Below are positions 20,034 through 29,041 of a stretch of DNA of 64,000 nucleotides, in pieces (positions within the stretch are counted from its first letter, which is position 1; each line of letters begins with the position of its first letter). Both the position numbers and the translations under genes were made by a program. This stretch comes from Bacteroides nordii WAL 11050 = JCM 12987 (GTDB lineage: Bacteria > Bacteroidota > Bacteroidia > Bacteroidales > Bacteroidaceae). Under the pieces are notes generated by a model that was not told the origin of the DNA, did not search any database, and saw only the letters and a list, made by a program, of their open reading frames with translations. The stretch is from the NCBI GenBank assembly GCA_000613465.1, contig BAJA01000005.1, forward strand, positions 124,001-188,000. The letters run 5' to 3'.

Positions 20034-20684
20034 TTATAAGACCATCCAGATTGCTATAATATGCCCTACGCTACCTCCCAGGCAGAAGAGATGGAATACT
20101 GAATGCATATAAGGTTTACGAAGAGAATAGAATACTGCACCGATGATGTAAGATGCACCTCCACCTATCAACCACCAGAAAGCAGGTGAAGCTCCCATCT
20201 CCGAAAGACAGTTCATTAGTGGTTTCAGGGCTATTAGGATAGCAGCACCCATTCCAATGTAACAACATGTTTCGAGGTTACTGTGTTCTTTCAGTTTCTT
20301 GAAACTCAGAATAAAACCTGCAAGTGCGGAGAGCCATACGAAGGTGAAAATTCCCCATCCCCATCCGCCGGCATGCCGCATCACCAATAGTGTAAATGGG
20401 GTATAAGTGCCTGCGATATGCAGGTAGATAGCTCCGTGGTCAAATTTACGCAACAATTCTTTTCTCGGTCCCGGTCTGGAAGCATGATACCAGGTTGAAC
20501 TGATATAGGACGATAACATACCTGCCAGATAGACTGCAATGCAGGTAACTGCCCAGTTCGGCTCACTACCGGTAGCCGCTTTTACCAGCAGGAAGTATCC
20601 GGCTATAACTCCCAGCAAAATTCCGGCAGCGTGACTGAGTGTATTAGCGAGTTCTTCGCCATGAGTATATCGATGATTATCCAA
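20034..20684 (-). CDS. Hemolysin III family membrane protein (TrhA/YqfA-like)
   Basis: A 216 aa seven-helix protein of the hemolysin III / PAQR superfamily. Conserved family features are GEELANTLSHAAGILLG, SSTWYHASRPGPRKELLRKFDHGAIYLHIAGTYTPF (metal-site Ser/His/Asp) and MHSVFHLFCLGGSVGHI near the C-terminus. In E. coli such proteins (TrhA/YqfA) affect membrane-lipid homeostasis; direct haemolysis is not established for this family in general. Single gene, separated from its neighbours by repeats. Confidence 0.9.
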   Translation of the reverse strand: MDNHRYTHGEELANTLSHAAGILLGVIAGYFLLVKAATGSEPNWAVTCIAVYLAGMLSSYISSTWYHASRPGPRKELLRKFDHGAIYLHIAGTYTPFTLLVMRHAGGWGWGIFTFVWLSALAGFILSFKKLKEHSNLETCCYIGMGAAILIALKPLMNCLSEMGASPAFWWLIGGGASYIIGAVFYSLRKPYMHSVFHLFCLGGSVGHIIAIWMVL

Positions 20685-20780
20685 TGTTGCACATTTTAGC
20701 TTTCGGCCGTAAAGGTACTCTATTTTTCTAAAACATTTTCCTGGTGGCAGTTTAAAAATGGATAATAAGGGTACTTGCTC

Positions 20781-20914
20781 AGATATGAATCTATTTACGA
20801 TTAGACGATTTACGATGTACGATTGAAGTTACTCTTTTAAAAGCTTGTTTCAGCGCTGTCAGAAACGGAGTAATCCCAATCGTAAATCGTCTAATCGTAA
20901 ATAGATTCATATCT
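20781..20914. repeat. TTACGATTAGACGAT inverted repeat, copy 1
   Basis: Arms 20781-20816 and 20879-20914 are a perfect 36 bp inverted repeat. Inner bases GATTGAAGTTACT and AGTAATCCCAATC are shared with copies 2 and 3 (58855-58977, 60451-60569). The rest of the 20685-21293 gap holds only this, a second word repeat (21046-21131) and no supportable gene. Confidence 0.85.
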
Positions 20915-21045
20915 GAATAGTAACGAAGATTATGGGTATATCTTTTCGGTAGCGGAAGTGCCCCTAAACGACATCGTCACCGTTGCCCGGTGTCGTACTT
21001 TGTTTTTCTCAGAAAGGAACGTTCCTTTTCCCGGTGAGCAGCCTT

Positions 21046-21131
21046 GTTTTACATGTACATGTTTCACTGCTCCACATGTACATGTCGTACTGTCCCACAT
21101 GTACATGTCGTACTGCTTTACATGTACATCT
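21046..21131. repeat. ACATGTACATGTCGTACTG direct/palindromic repeat block
   Basis: Four copies of the self-complementary core ACATGTACATG spaced by 14-16 nt (TCGTACTGTCCC and similar linkers). Related in words (GTCGTAC, ACATGTNCATG) to the block at 1088-1222. Short ORFs across it only translate the repeat into His/Val/Cys-rich strings and were not annotated. Confidence 0.7.
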
Positions 21132-21293
21132 AAAACAACGCTACACACCGAGGCATCATACGTTCCTCTATGAGGCAGAGCTTTATTGATACCGGAGAAA
21201 GAGACTGATGGTAATGACAAACACCATTTAGCACAAAATTGATTCTAATGAACTAAACTCACCATAGAATTACAGAATTTCACAGAGTTTCAA

Positions 21294-23202
21294 TTAACCA
21301 TCGCTTGGCGTACTTCCCCGTGCGGGAAGCACTTCTTTTTTTAAGATAATCTTGCTATTGTATTGTCCTGCTATCTGCTTGCGAAATTCAAGAAAATCTT
21401 TATAAGATTCTTTAGGGTAAACGCCTTTGTGCATTAGTAAACGGTGTACAATATATATTTCCTTGCCCTTCACTTGTAAAGAAGAGCTAAAGGTACCGAA
21501 ATTGTTTTCCGCTTTATAGCTTTTGGGAAGAGATTCTATGGCATATCCTTCCGGTATTTGCAAAAGAATGCTGTCTGTATCCAGATAGCCGTAGTTGATA
21601 TGGACATCCTGAATACGTTGTTTGAGTTCGGGCGTAATAAAACCCTTTCGAAAGATATTGGCAGGAATAAATAGTCGGTTACCTGTCTTGTTTCCATATT
21701 GCTCGGTATCCACCGCGTATTGCAGAGCAATCTGGGGGATTGCATCTTTTTTCTCGGTTATCTGTACATCACTTATGTTGGCTTGTACCAGGTTGATATT
21801 AGAACGCAAATGATCTTTTTGTCGGGCGGGTTCAAGGTGGGTAATGCCTATCATGTTTTCATATTGGAAAAGACGGGAAGTTTCACAAGCCTTTACTTTT
21901 GCTCCTCCGGTAGGGGTAAGTGTGATTTGGGCAATTGTTGTTTGTGTGTTGAGTGAATCGGGGTAGGAGGGTAATCGGTGAAGTTTACCTCCGTCCGGTG
22001 TAACGAGGAGAGCATCGTGTCCGGCAATGTCACTGTGTATATATCCAAAAGGTAATTGCGGATTGGTACACTCCAGCCAAAGCGTATCTCCGGGGAGTGG
22101 AACTTGCAGGATGACATGGTTCATCTGATTGGCACTGGAAAAGTCGGGCAGTAGCCGTTCATTGTCTGTGCTGATGGCAGTATATACAGAAGAGATGCCC
22201 AGTTCATTCAACATAGCACGGGTGTAGTTGGATAATCCTTTGCAATCGCCGAAACCCGCGCGGCAGACGTCGGCTGCTGCAATGGGTTGCAATCCTCCGA
22301 TACCTAACTGGATACTCACATAGCGCGTTGTAGTAGCCAGGTAGTTGTAGATGGCTTGTACCTTTTCACGGGGAGTTGTACAATGGGCAGTTAATTCACG
22401 TAGTTTTGTTTTTATAGGTTCAGCCAGTTGGTCACGTCCCGTGAGTAAGCTGTTTTGCCATGCGCCATATGATTGCCAGGTACTCATATCTCCTTGTGTA
22501 CCATCAAAGATAAATTGCCCCGGCGAAAAATAAATCCGGGGAATACGCTCGGGTAGTGATGCACCGAATGGTTCATATTCGAGGGCGGCTATTGGTCCTA
22601 TAGATGCCTCTGTGAGGGTACTACCGTCCGGGGTTGTTTTTTGTGTAATATCTGTCTGGATATTGATTGCCCGGTAGCGGTAGGTATGTTTGGGGGAGTC
22701 CGGAGACTGTATACAGCCTTGACCACCGATTGATTGTACATTTTTTGAGGAACAAAATTCGGATAGGCTATCAGCCGTCTTTGCATTTCACTTCCCATTC
22801 ATATTTTATCGTAAGCGGATAGCGTGGGAGGTTGCACTCGTAATAATAAGTATAGTCATCACTGGTTAGTCCCGAAGAGTATTCAGTCATTTGTAAATCC
22901 GATTTCTTAATTTTGCGGATGACCTTGCCGGTCGGGTCTGTAATCTCTCCGGAGAATTTCCGCAGAGAACGAAACTTGTCACACATACAAAAGAAGTGTG
23001 CAGCGTTTCGTCCTTTTTCATTAAGAATGGTGATAGTATAACTTTCTTTTTGCAGAGCACTTGTTGCCGATTCACAGATAATCTCTGTGGTGGCATTTTG
23101 TACGACGGAGTAGGCGTCGCGAGTAATGTCTACTTGTGCTCGTATAGCAAAAGGTACAAGCAAGAGTAACAGAATACTACTGTATAATTTGTTTCTTGTC
23201 AT
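21294..23202 (-). CDS. DUF3857/transglutaminase-like exported protein, catalytic Cys present (two frameshifts)
   Basis: Third gene of a tandem paralogous trio. It has a signal peptide (LYSSILLLLLVPFAIRAQ), a DUF3857 beta domain, then a transglutaminase core with FGDCKGLSNY (Cys), QMNHVILQV (His) and LWLECTNP at the third position. Two one-base deletions, near 22771 and 22704, break the frame; the joined protein reads GLIAYPNFVPQKMYNQSVVKAVYSL and then SPDSPKHTYRYRAINIQTD. Corrected length is about 636 aa. ATG 23202 is 8 nt after the stop of the preceding gene; an in-frame GTG at 23208 is the alternative. The last residues, LPARGSTPSDG, are encoded by a copy of the 34 bp gene-end repeat. Periplasmic or surface location is inferred; the substrate is unknown. 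Confidence 0.8.
21301..21334 (-). repeat. 34 bp gene-end hairpin repeat, copy 2 (coding)
   Basis: Reads GTGCTTCCCGCACGGGGAAG on the - strand and encodes the C-terminal residues VLPARGSTPSDG of the upstream DUF3857 gene, which stops just past it at 21294. Confidence 0.85.
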
Positions 23203-23209
23203 GATCACT

Positions 23210-25201
23210 TTACAATTTTTTTAGTACTACTGTTTCATTATTCTTTTCTGCTATTACTTTCCAGAAGTGATGCAGTCCGGCATACTCTGTTGGTAGATAA
23301 AGCAATTTGCTGGAGTTGAATATATAATTGATTGTTAGTTTATTGCCTTGTACGGCAATATTGTAACGACACATGCCTTGACCATCTTCAGTTTTTATCT
23401 GTAGTGCCTCAGGCAGTTCATCTACTGCATATCCTTCAGGGATGGTCAGATTAACGGACAATGTGATTTGTTCTGCATAGGGATATTCTACAGGAAGCTT
23501 TCGTTCGGTTTGAGTGAAGGGATTCTTTTCTGTGTGCAGAAACACGAGCGGGTTTAAGTAAATGAAGTTGTCGTTGACGGTAGCTTGCTTTTCAAATATG
23601 ATAGTTTCTTTGACTTGCGGAGAGAACTTGTTGATACCTTGTGTATTGAATACACTTATTTTTACGTCTTCTTTCGATGCCAGTTCGTTAACAAATTCTG
23701 TACTGTCTTTGGCTGTCTGATATTTTTTTCTGAAGGTAGAGGCATATTGTCCCATATAGCTTGTGTTACGGCTACCGTATATTTTACCATCCGGGCTGAT
23801 AACTGCATTTACCATAGAGCGTAATTGATTTTTACAGGTTTGACTCAAATCGACCCATCTGCTTTGGCGACCTCCTATTATTGCCCGTGCCCGGTTTACC
23901 ATTAGCACGGGAGGAAGTACATTCAGGTAGCCATGGGTTACTGAACCGTCCAGATAGACAAGTGTACTGTCTGTATTGGCTATACCTACAATGAAGGTAT
24001 TCAGTTTCTGTATGCTAGGGTGTGCGTAAGGAAGTATTCCCATACTGCGGCGGCTCATAACTATCGGGAAAGAGGGAATGCCTGCATCCTTGAGCATGCT
24101 CATCAGGATGAAGTTGATTTCGGCATTGTTACCTATACCTTCTTTTACTGTTTTTTTACTTTTACCTCCATAAAGTGCATATTCTTCATTCCAGGATATT
24201 TTCTTTTTTAATAAAGTGTAAATAGCAGCTATTTTTTCTTCATTACTTTTTAAGTTATCTAAGTTTAAGGCAGCCATTTCTTCCCGGTATGGATTCTGTA
24301 TTTTAAGTTGTCCGCCAAATTCACTGTCATCCAGTAATGCTTCATCTATATTCTCCCAGGTTTGGGTAAATGATTTATAGAGTGCTCCCGGAAAATCAAG
24401 TCCACCCAATTCAAGATTGACCTGTGTACCGTAATCTTCTACGCACCAGATGTAATTATCATCATGCAGGCCCGGTAGCTTGTTACCTTTGAAACACAAA
24501 TGCCGACCGTTACATTGAAATACTTGCCCTCCGATAACGAGATTGACGCCAACTGTTTCATCCTCGGTTTGCAGTTGCTCTGTTCCGTGCATATCCAGGT
24601 TGAATTTGAAATATTCGGGCACGGTGATATCATATTCTGTATAATGAACAGGAATAGACTGTTGGGCACTCCAGTTATTTATATGGAAATAGAAGTCGGA
24701 CAATATCTTATATCTGTATTCAATGACGGTTCCCGGTTTTACGTTAGGAACAGAGAATTTAACTTGCATGTATTTATCATTGAGGCGTTCTTTAAAGATG
24801 AATTCGCGTTTCATTTTCGTACGTACCGTTTTGCCCTCCTCTATATTATAGGCGAAAGCATCTATCTGACTTACTATTTCTTTCATGGAACTCCCTTTCT
24901 TGTCCTCATAATACGGTATGACAACATTGGCAAAAGAGGTTCCCTCTGGTTTGAGTACTTTGATTTTAGTTTCATAAATGTAGTTGATCCGGAAGTCATT
25001 ATTGACAACATCATAGAAAACATTCGTCTTCTTGCAGAGTACTACGGCTGCGGCCGTGGTGTCCGGTTCGTAAACTGTCATTTTGAGTTCTTCGTCCGAG
25101 GGCTTTCCGAATTTCGTATTAACCTCCGGGGTCGTTGTTTCTTGTCCCAAAACACCGCTTGCTATGAAACAGGTGATAACAATGAATAGTGTGCGTTTCA
25201 T
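23210..25201 (-). CDS. DUF3857/pseudo-transglutaminase exported protein
   Basis: A 663 aa intact protein with a signal peptide ending near GVLGQ, then DUF3857 (FGKPSDEELKMTVYEPDTTAAAVVL), then a transglutaminase-like fold. Where the active sister has GDCKGLS this protein has GNNAEINFI, and where it has NHV this one has NTFIV; the third position is kept as LVYLDGS. It has therefore lost the catalytic Cys and His, and is probably a binding or structural protein. C-terminal beta region ends VVLKKL. Middle gene of the trio, gaps of 7-11 nt on each side. Confidence 0.88.
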   Translation of the reverse strand: MKRTLFIVITCFIASGVLGQETTTPEVNTKFGKPSDEELKMTVYEPDTTAAAVVLCKKTNVFYDVVNNDFRINYIYETKIKVLKPEGTSFANVVIPYYEDKKGSSMKEIVSQIDAFAYNIEEGKTVRTKMKREFIFKERLNDKYMQVKFSVPNVKPGTVIEYRYKILSDFYFHINNWSAQQSIPVHYTEYDITVPEYFKFNLDMHGTEQLQTEDETVGVNLVIGGQVFQCNGRHLCFKGNKLPGLHDDNYIWCVEDYGTQVNLELGGLDFPGALYKSFTQTWENIDEALLDDSEFGGQLKIQNPYREEMAALNLDNLKSNEEKIAAIYTLLKKKISWNEEYALYGGKSKKTVKEGIGNNAEINFILMSMLKDAGIPSFPIVMSRRSMGILPYAHPSIQKLNTFIVGIANTDSTLVYLDGSVTHGYLNVLPPVLMVNRARAIIGGRQSRWVDLSQTCKNQLRSMVNAVISPDGKIYGSRNTSYMGQYASTFRKKYQTAKDSTEFVNELASKEDVKISVFNTQGINKFSPQVKETIIFEKQATVNDNFIYLNPLVFLHTEKNPFTQTERKLPVEYPYAEQITLSVNLTIPEGYAVDELPEALQIKTEDGQGMCRYNIAVQGNKLTINYIFNSSKLLYLPTEYAGLHHFWKVIAEKNNETVVLKKL

Positions 25202-25212
25202 TTCTTATATGT

Positions 25213-27231
25213 TTAAAGTTTTTTGAGTACAATGAGTGCATTGTTTTTTTCGGCAGTGGCGGCCCACAATGCTTGTAAATTAGGATATTCCGCCGGTTCA
25301 AAATGAAGCTGTTTCACTATAAACATATATTTCAACCGAATGATTCTTTCCTCTTTTTCGATGTAGTAATGACAACTGACCCCCTTCTTTTCGGTAATAT
25401 ATACCTGGCTTTTGGGAATTTCTTCTATTTGATATCCTTCAGGCAATATGAGGGTGTTTGTTACGGTGTACATATAGGCTTGAGGCAAGTCTATGGGCAT
25501 TACTCTATCTGCCTGTATAAAGGGATTTTTGCTGATATGGGTAAATAACATCGGATTGATATACAGGTATTCTTCGTTGGCATTGTCTGCTTTCCGGGTG
25601 AATTGTATAGCTTCATAAACAGAATTATTGGCTGCATCAATCTTTTTTTTGTGTGTAATTTGTAATGTGACAATCATTTTGGGCTTCGTGTTTTCTTATG
25701 AAATCTATACTGTCTTTGGCCTGCTTATACTGATTGATACGGTCGAATGCAAAATGGCCTGTACGTTTAATTTCTTGTGTTCCTGTGAGCAACTGTTCGG
25801 GTGTCAATGTTGCACGGATTGTCATGCTAATTGTATTATTGGGGATTCGGGTAAGGTCTACCCACTTTTCCTGGTCACTTAACTTGTTGACAATCCGGGC
25901 TTTTTCTACAGTTAATTTTTCGGGCAATACATTTGGGAAAACTTCCGGCATAGAACAGTCAAGATAGATAATCTTTTGTTTGTCAGTATGTATAGCCACT
26001 ACAAAAGTGTTTAGTTTTTGTAGGGATGGATAATGAATGGGAAGTCTTCCCGTATTACGCATACGTAATACTACGGGCCATGCTTCAATGCCACAATCAC
26101 GCAACATATTTATAAAGATAAAATTAAGGTCGGCATTACTTCCTGTTCCTTTTTTTATCGTTTTTTTAAGATCGGGGCTATAGAGTTTGTACTCTCCGTT
26201 CCATGTCATTTTTTGTTTTAGTAGTTTAAAGGTAGCTTCCACTCTCTTTTCAAATGGCATATCTGTTAGTTGTAACGCTGCCATTTCCTCATGGTAAGGA
26301 TTAAACAGGAAAAGCTGTTGGCCGAAATCTTCAAAATCTTCTTTCAGTAAGAAGTTATCAATATCTTCCCAGGTTTGAGTATACGACTTATAATTTTCGT
26401 CTTGTTTCACTCCTTGCAGATCAAAAGAAACACTTACCTTGTGGTCATTGCTACACCATATATATTCTTCGTCATTGGGTAATGCCGGAAGATGGTGTGC
26501 AGTAAAGGTGAGTTCGCGTGCGTGTACCGAGAGAGTTTTTTTGACTTGTCCCAATCCTCCTAAAGTAGTATGTTCTATTGTGTATCCACCATCTTTCTCT
26601 TTTACTTTTATTCGGTCTCTGCCTTGCATTTCGATGTTGAAGATAAAGATATTGGGTATCAGGATACTGTATTCACTGTATATTGTAGGAATTTCTGTTT
26701 GCATCACCCAGTCTTCCAGTTGAAGATAATAATCGGATGCCTGTTTATAACGGTATTCAATTACAGTTCCTTCTTTTACGGCAGGTATGGAAAACTTGAG
26801 TTGCATATACCGTTCATTGATGCGCTCTCGTACGATAAAGTTGTTTTTAGTGGTTGTCTTTACTCGTTTACCATTTTCCAGATTGTAGGCATAAGCTTCC
26901 AGATCATAGATATTATCTCTATTCTCTGAGGTCTGTTCCGGTGCATAATAGGGGATATTGATGTCGGCATATTGTTTGCTTCTGACTTTAGTATCTTTAT
27001 TTTCACACTACGTTGTGTGATAAGTACGAATTCATTATTAGTATATCTGTAATTGCTTTTCCCTATATCATATAATACAATGGCTGTTGCTGTGGTATCG
27101 GGTTCGTAAACAGTCATTTTTAGTTCATTATCCGATGGTTTTCCAAATTTCAAGGTCGGCTCTATCGTATGTCCGGAAATGTGCAAATTGAAGAAGAATA
27201 CCAGAAATTGTATAGTTAGTGTGTATTTCAT
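25213..27231 (-). CDS. DUF3857/pseudo-transglutaminase exported protein (two frameshifts)
   Basis: First gene of the trio, close paralogue of the next. It starts MKYTLTIQFLVFFFNLHISG (signal peptide), then FGKPSDNELKMTVYEPDTT. One missing base near 26975 shifts the frame (the real text is KQYADINIPYYAPEQTSENR), and an A8 run at 25643-25650 has one base too many (or two too few) between TNYTQKK and IDAANNSVYEAIQ. Joined length about 672 aa matches its neighbour. The transglutaminase Cys position reads GSNADLNF and the His position LNTFVV, so it too lacks the catalytic pair. ATG 27231 is preferred over upstream in-frame ATGs because a -7 box lies at 27258-27265. Confidence 0.8.
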
Positions 27232-27257
27232 AATTATTTGTGTTTTTGTTAATATTA

Positions 27258-27265
27258 CAAATATA
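27258..27265 (-). promoter_or_regulatory. Putative -7 box for the DUF3857 trio
   Basis: TATATTTG on the - strand, 26 nt before the ATG at 27231; exact match to TAnnTTTG, between the ddh terminator and the gene. Confidence 0.55.
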
Positions 27266-27324
27266 TGTAAAAAGACATAATAACGGTTCTTTTCAGTATT
27301 TTTTTTGTAAAAAAGGAGTAAAAA

Positions 27325-27361
27325 GCAAAGGGATTGCTCAAAAAATGAGCAATCCCTTTGC
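27325..27361 (-). terminator. Rho-independent terminator of ddh
   Basis: Perfect 16 bp stem (27325-27340 with 27346-27361) and a 5 nt loop; on the - strand it is followed by CTTTTTACTCCTTTTTT. Lies 27 nt past the ddh stop. Confidence 0.88.
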
Positions 27362-27388
27362 ATGAATGTAGAGTTCGGCTATTATTAT

Positions 27389-28288
27389 TTACACCAGGTG
27401 GCCGATCCATTCTTCGCGATCACCCGGGAGAAGATCAATTACGGGAATTTCAATCATCGTGTAGCATCCCGGTTGTTGACGCATAGAAGCGCGGGCAACA
27501 CAAACCAGAACCTGTGCTGTCAGGGCAGGGTTATTGATGCGCATATTGAATTCAAATAACTGATTTTGTGTTTTACCGGATACACCTTTACGGGTCAGGT
27601 TTACGCCATGCCCCATGTCAAGAAGTGCGTCGACGTTAGGTACTTGTTGTACGTGAGTTTCGTCGTTTACAAAATAAGCGTCAGATTTGATTGCAGCAGC
27701 CACTTCATCAAATTTGTAGCCATCTTTCAGCTCGATGTATACCATACGGCGATGGATTCCGGTTCCGGTAGGAATAGTCATTGAAAGGGCGGCTTTTACT
27801 CCGTCAATAGCTTTTACTGCTACGGTATGTCCCATGCTCATGCCCGGACCAAAGTTTGTATAAGTGATACCTTTGGGAGCAATGGCTTCCAGCATAGTGC
27901 GTACAATGGAGTCACTACCCGGATCCCAACCTGCTGAGATGATAGATACAGCTCCGTGTTCTTTTGCAGAAATACTGAGTTCACGGCGAAGTGCGGTAAT
28001 ACCTGTGTGAATATCGAAACTATCTACTGTATTGATTCCTAATGCTAAAATTTCTTTGGCGTATGTTTCTACGCTACGGGTAGGGGTACAAAGGATTGCT
28101 ACATCTACTCCCTGCAGTTCTTTTATATCTTTTACTACGGCGTAATCATTTAGTTCGGTTGGTTTGTTTTCAGCTCCTGCGCGGCGAACTACACCTGCTA
28201 TTTCAAAGTCCGGGGCTGCCTGAAGGGCTTCCAGTACATAACGGCCAATATTACCATAACCAACAATGGCTGCTCTTACTTTTTTCAT
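27389..28288 (-). CDS. ddh: meso-Diaminopimelate D-dehydrogenase
   Basis: A 299 aa NADPH-dependent enzyme that makes meso-diaminopimelate directly from tetrahydrodipicolinate and ammonia, feeding lysine and peptidoglycan. The N-terminal Rossmann motif is AAIVGYGNIGRYVLEAL; ILCTPTRS, DSFDIHT, SAGWDPGSDSIVR and NFGPGMSMGHTVAVKA are characteristic of Ddh. I place the start at ATG 28288 (MKKVRAAIVG); the open frame extends 15 codons upstream without homology. It ends at a strong terminator and is divergent from ruvA. Confidence 0.94.
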   Translation of the reverse strand: MKKVRAAIVGYGNIGRYVLEALQAAPDFEIAGVVRRAGAENKPTELNDYAVVKDIKELQGVDVAILCTPTRSVETYAKEILALGINTVDSFDIHTGITALRRELSISAKEHGAVSIISAGWDPGSDSIVRTMLEAIAPKGITYTNFGPGMSMGHTVAVKAIDGVKAALSMTIPTGTGIHRRMVYIELKDGYKFDEVAAAIKSDAYFVNDETHVQQVPNVDALLDMGHGVNLTRKGVSGKTQNQLFEFNMRINNPALTAQVLVCVARASMRQQPGCYTMIEIPVIDLLPGDREEWIGHLV

Positions 28289-28444
28289 TCTTTTATGGGT
28301 TTCGTTTAACATATTTCTTTTTTTATGCTGCAAAAATAATCATTTTTTCTGTTTCTGTCGGTGAAATGGTTGTTAAAGTTAGTTTTTGTTACTCAAGGTT
28401 AGTGAAGCACAATATTTGTCGTGCGCGTGCGTTAATAAAGTATT

Positions 28445-29041
28445 ATGATAGAATACGTCAAAGGCGAGATTGCCGAACTTAGTCCGGCAACAGCAATAAT
28501 CGATTGTAACGGTTTGGGGTATGCCGTGAATATTTCATTAAATACATACTCTGCAATTCAAGGGAAAAACACTTGTAAACTATATATTCATGAAGCCATT
28601 CGCGAAGATGCGTATGTGCTGTATGGCTTTGCTGATAAACAGGAACGTGAACTCTTTTTGTTGTTGATCTCTGTATCGGGTATTGGTGGCAATACGGCAC
28701 GAATGATTCTTTCGGCACTTTCGCCGTCGGAGTTAGTTAACGTTATCAGTACGGAAAATGCTAATTTGTTGAAGACTGTGAAGGGGATCGGATTGAAAAC
28801 TGCACAGCGTGTGATTGTAGATTTAAAAGATAAAATAAAGACTGCTGCGCCAGTAGCAGGGGGAGGGCAGAGTACTTTGCTGTCTGCCATGAATACGGAA
28901 ATACAGGAAGAAGCTGTTGCTGCACTGACGATGCTTGGGTTTGCTGCGGCTCCCTCACAAAAGGTAGTACTTGCCATTTTGAAGGAAGAACCTGATGCTG
29001 CTGTAGAACAAGTGATAAAACTGGCCTTGAAGAGATTATGA
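28445..29041 (+). CDS. ruvA: Holliday junction branch-migration protein RuvA
   Basis: A 198 aa RuvA that binds four-way junctions and loads RuvB. Domain I OB fold ([20 protein letters not shown]), domain II with helix-hairpin-helix motifs ([17 protein letters not shown] and [20 protein letters not shown]), a flexible linker and a C-terminal domain III ([12 protein letters not shown]). Its TGA overlaps the sprA ATG (ATGA). Confidence 0.97.
   Translation: MIEYVKGEIAELSPATAIIDCNGLGYAVNISLNTYSAIQGKNTCKLYIHEAIREDAYVLYGFADKQERELFLLLISVSGIGGNTARMILSALSPSELVNVISTENANLLKTVKGIGLKTAQRVIVDLKDKIKTAAPVAGGGQSTLLSAMNTEIQEEAVAALTMLGFAAAPSQKVVLAILKEEPDAAVEQVIKLALKRL

Noticed and set aside
20930..21220. ORFs reading HVHVKQYDMYM across the word-repeat block
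   Set aside because: They are direct translations of the ACATGTACATG repeats, occur in several frames and match no protein.
24500..25189. Long antisense frames (for example 24500-25189 and 53787-54785)
   Set aside because: They are in the opposite frame of well-supported genes, show no recognisable protein families and lack signals; typical shadows of AT-moderate coding sequence.
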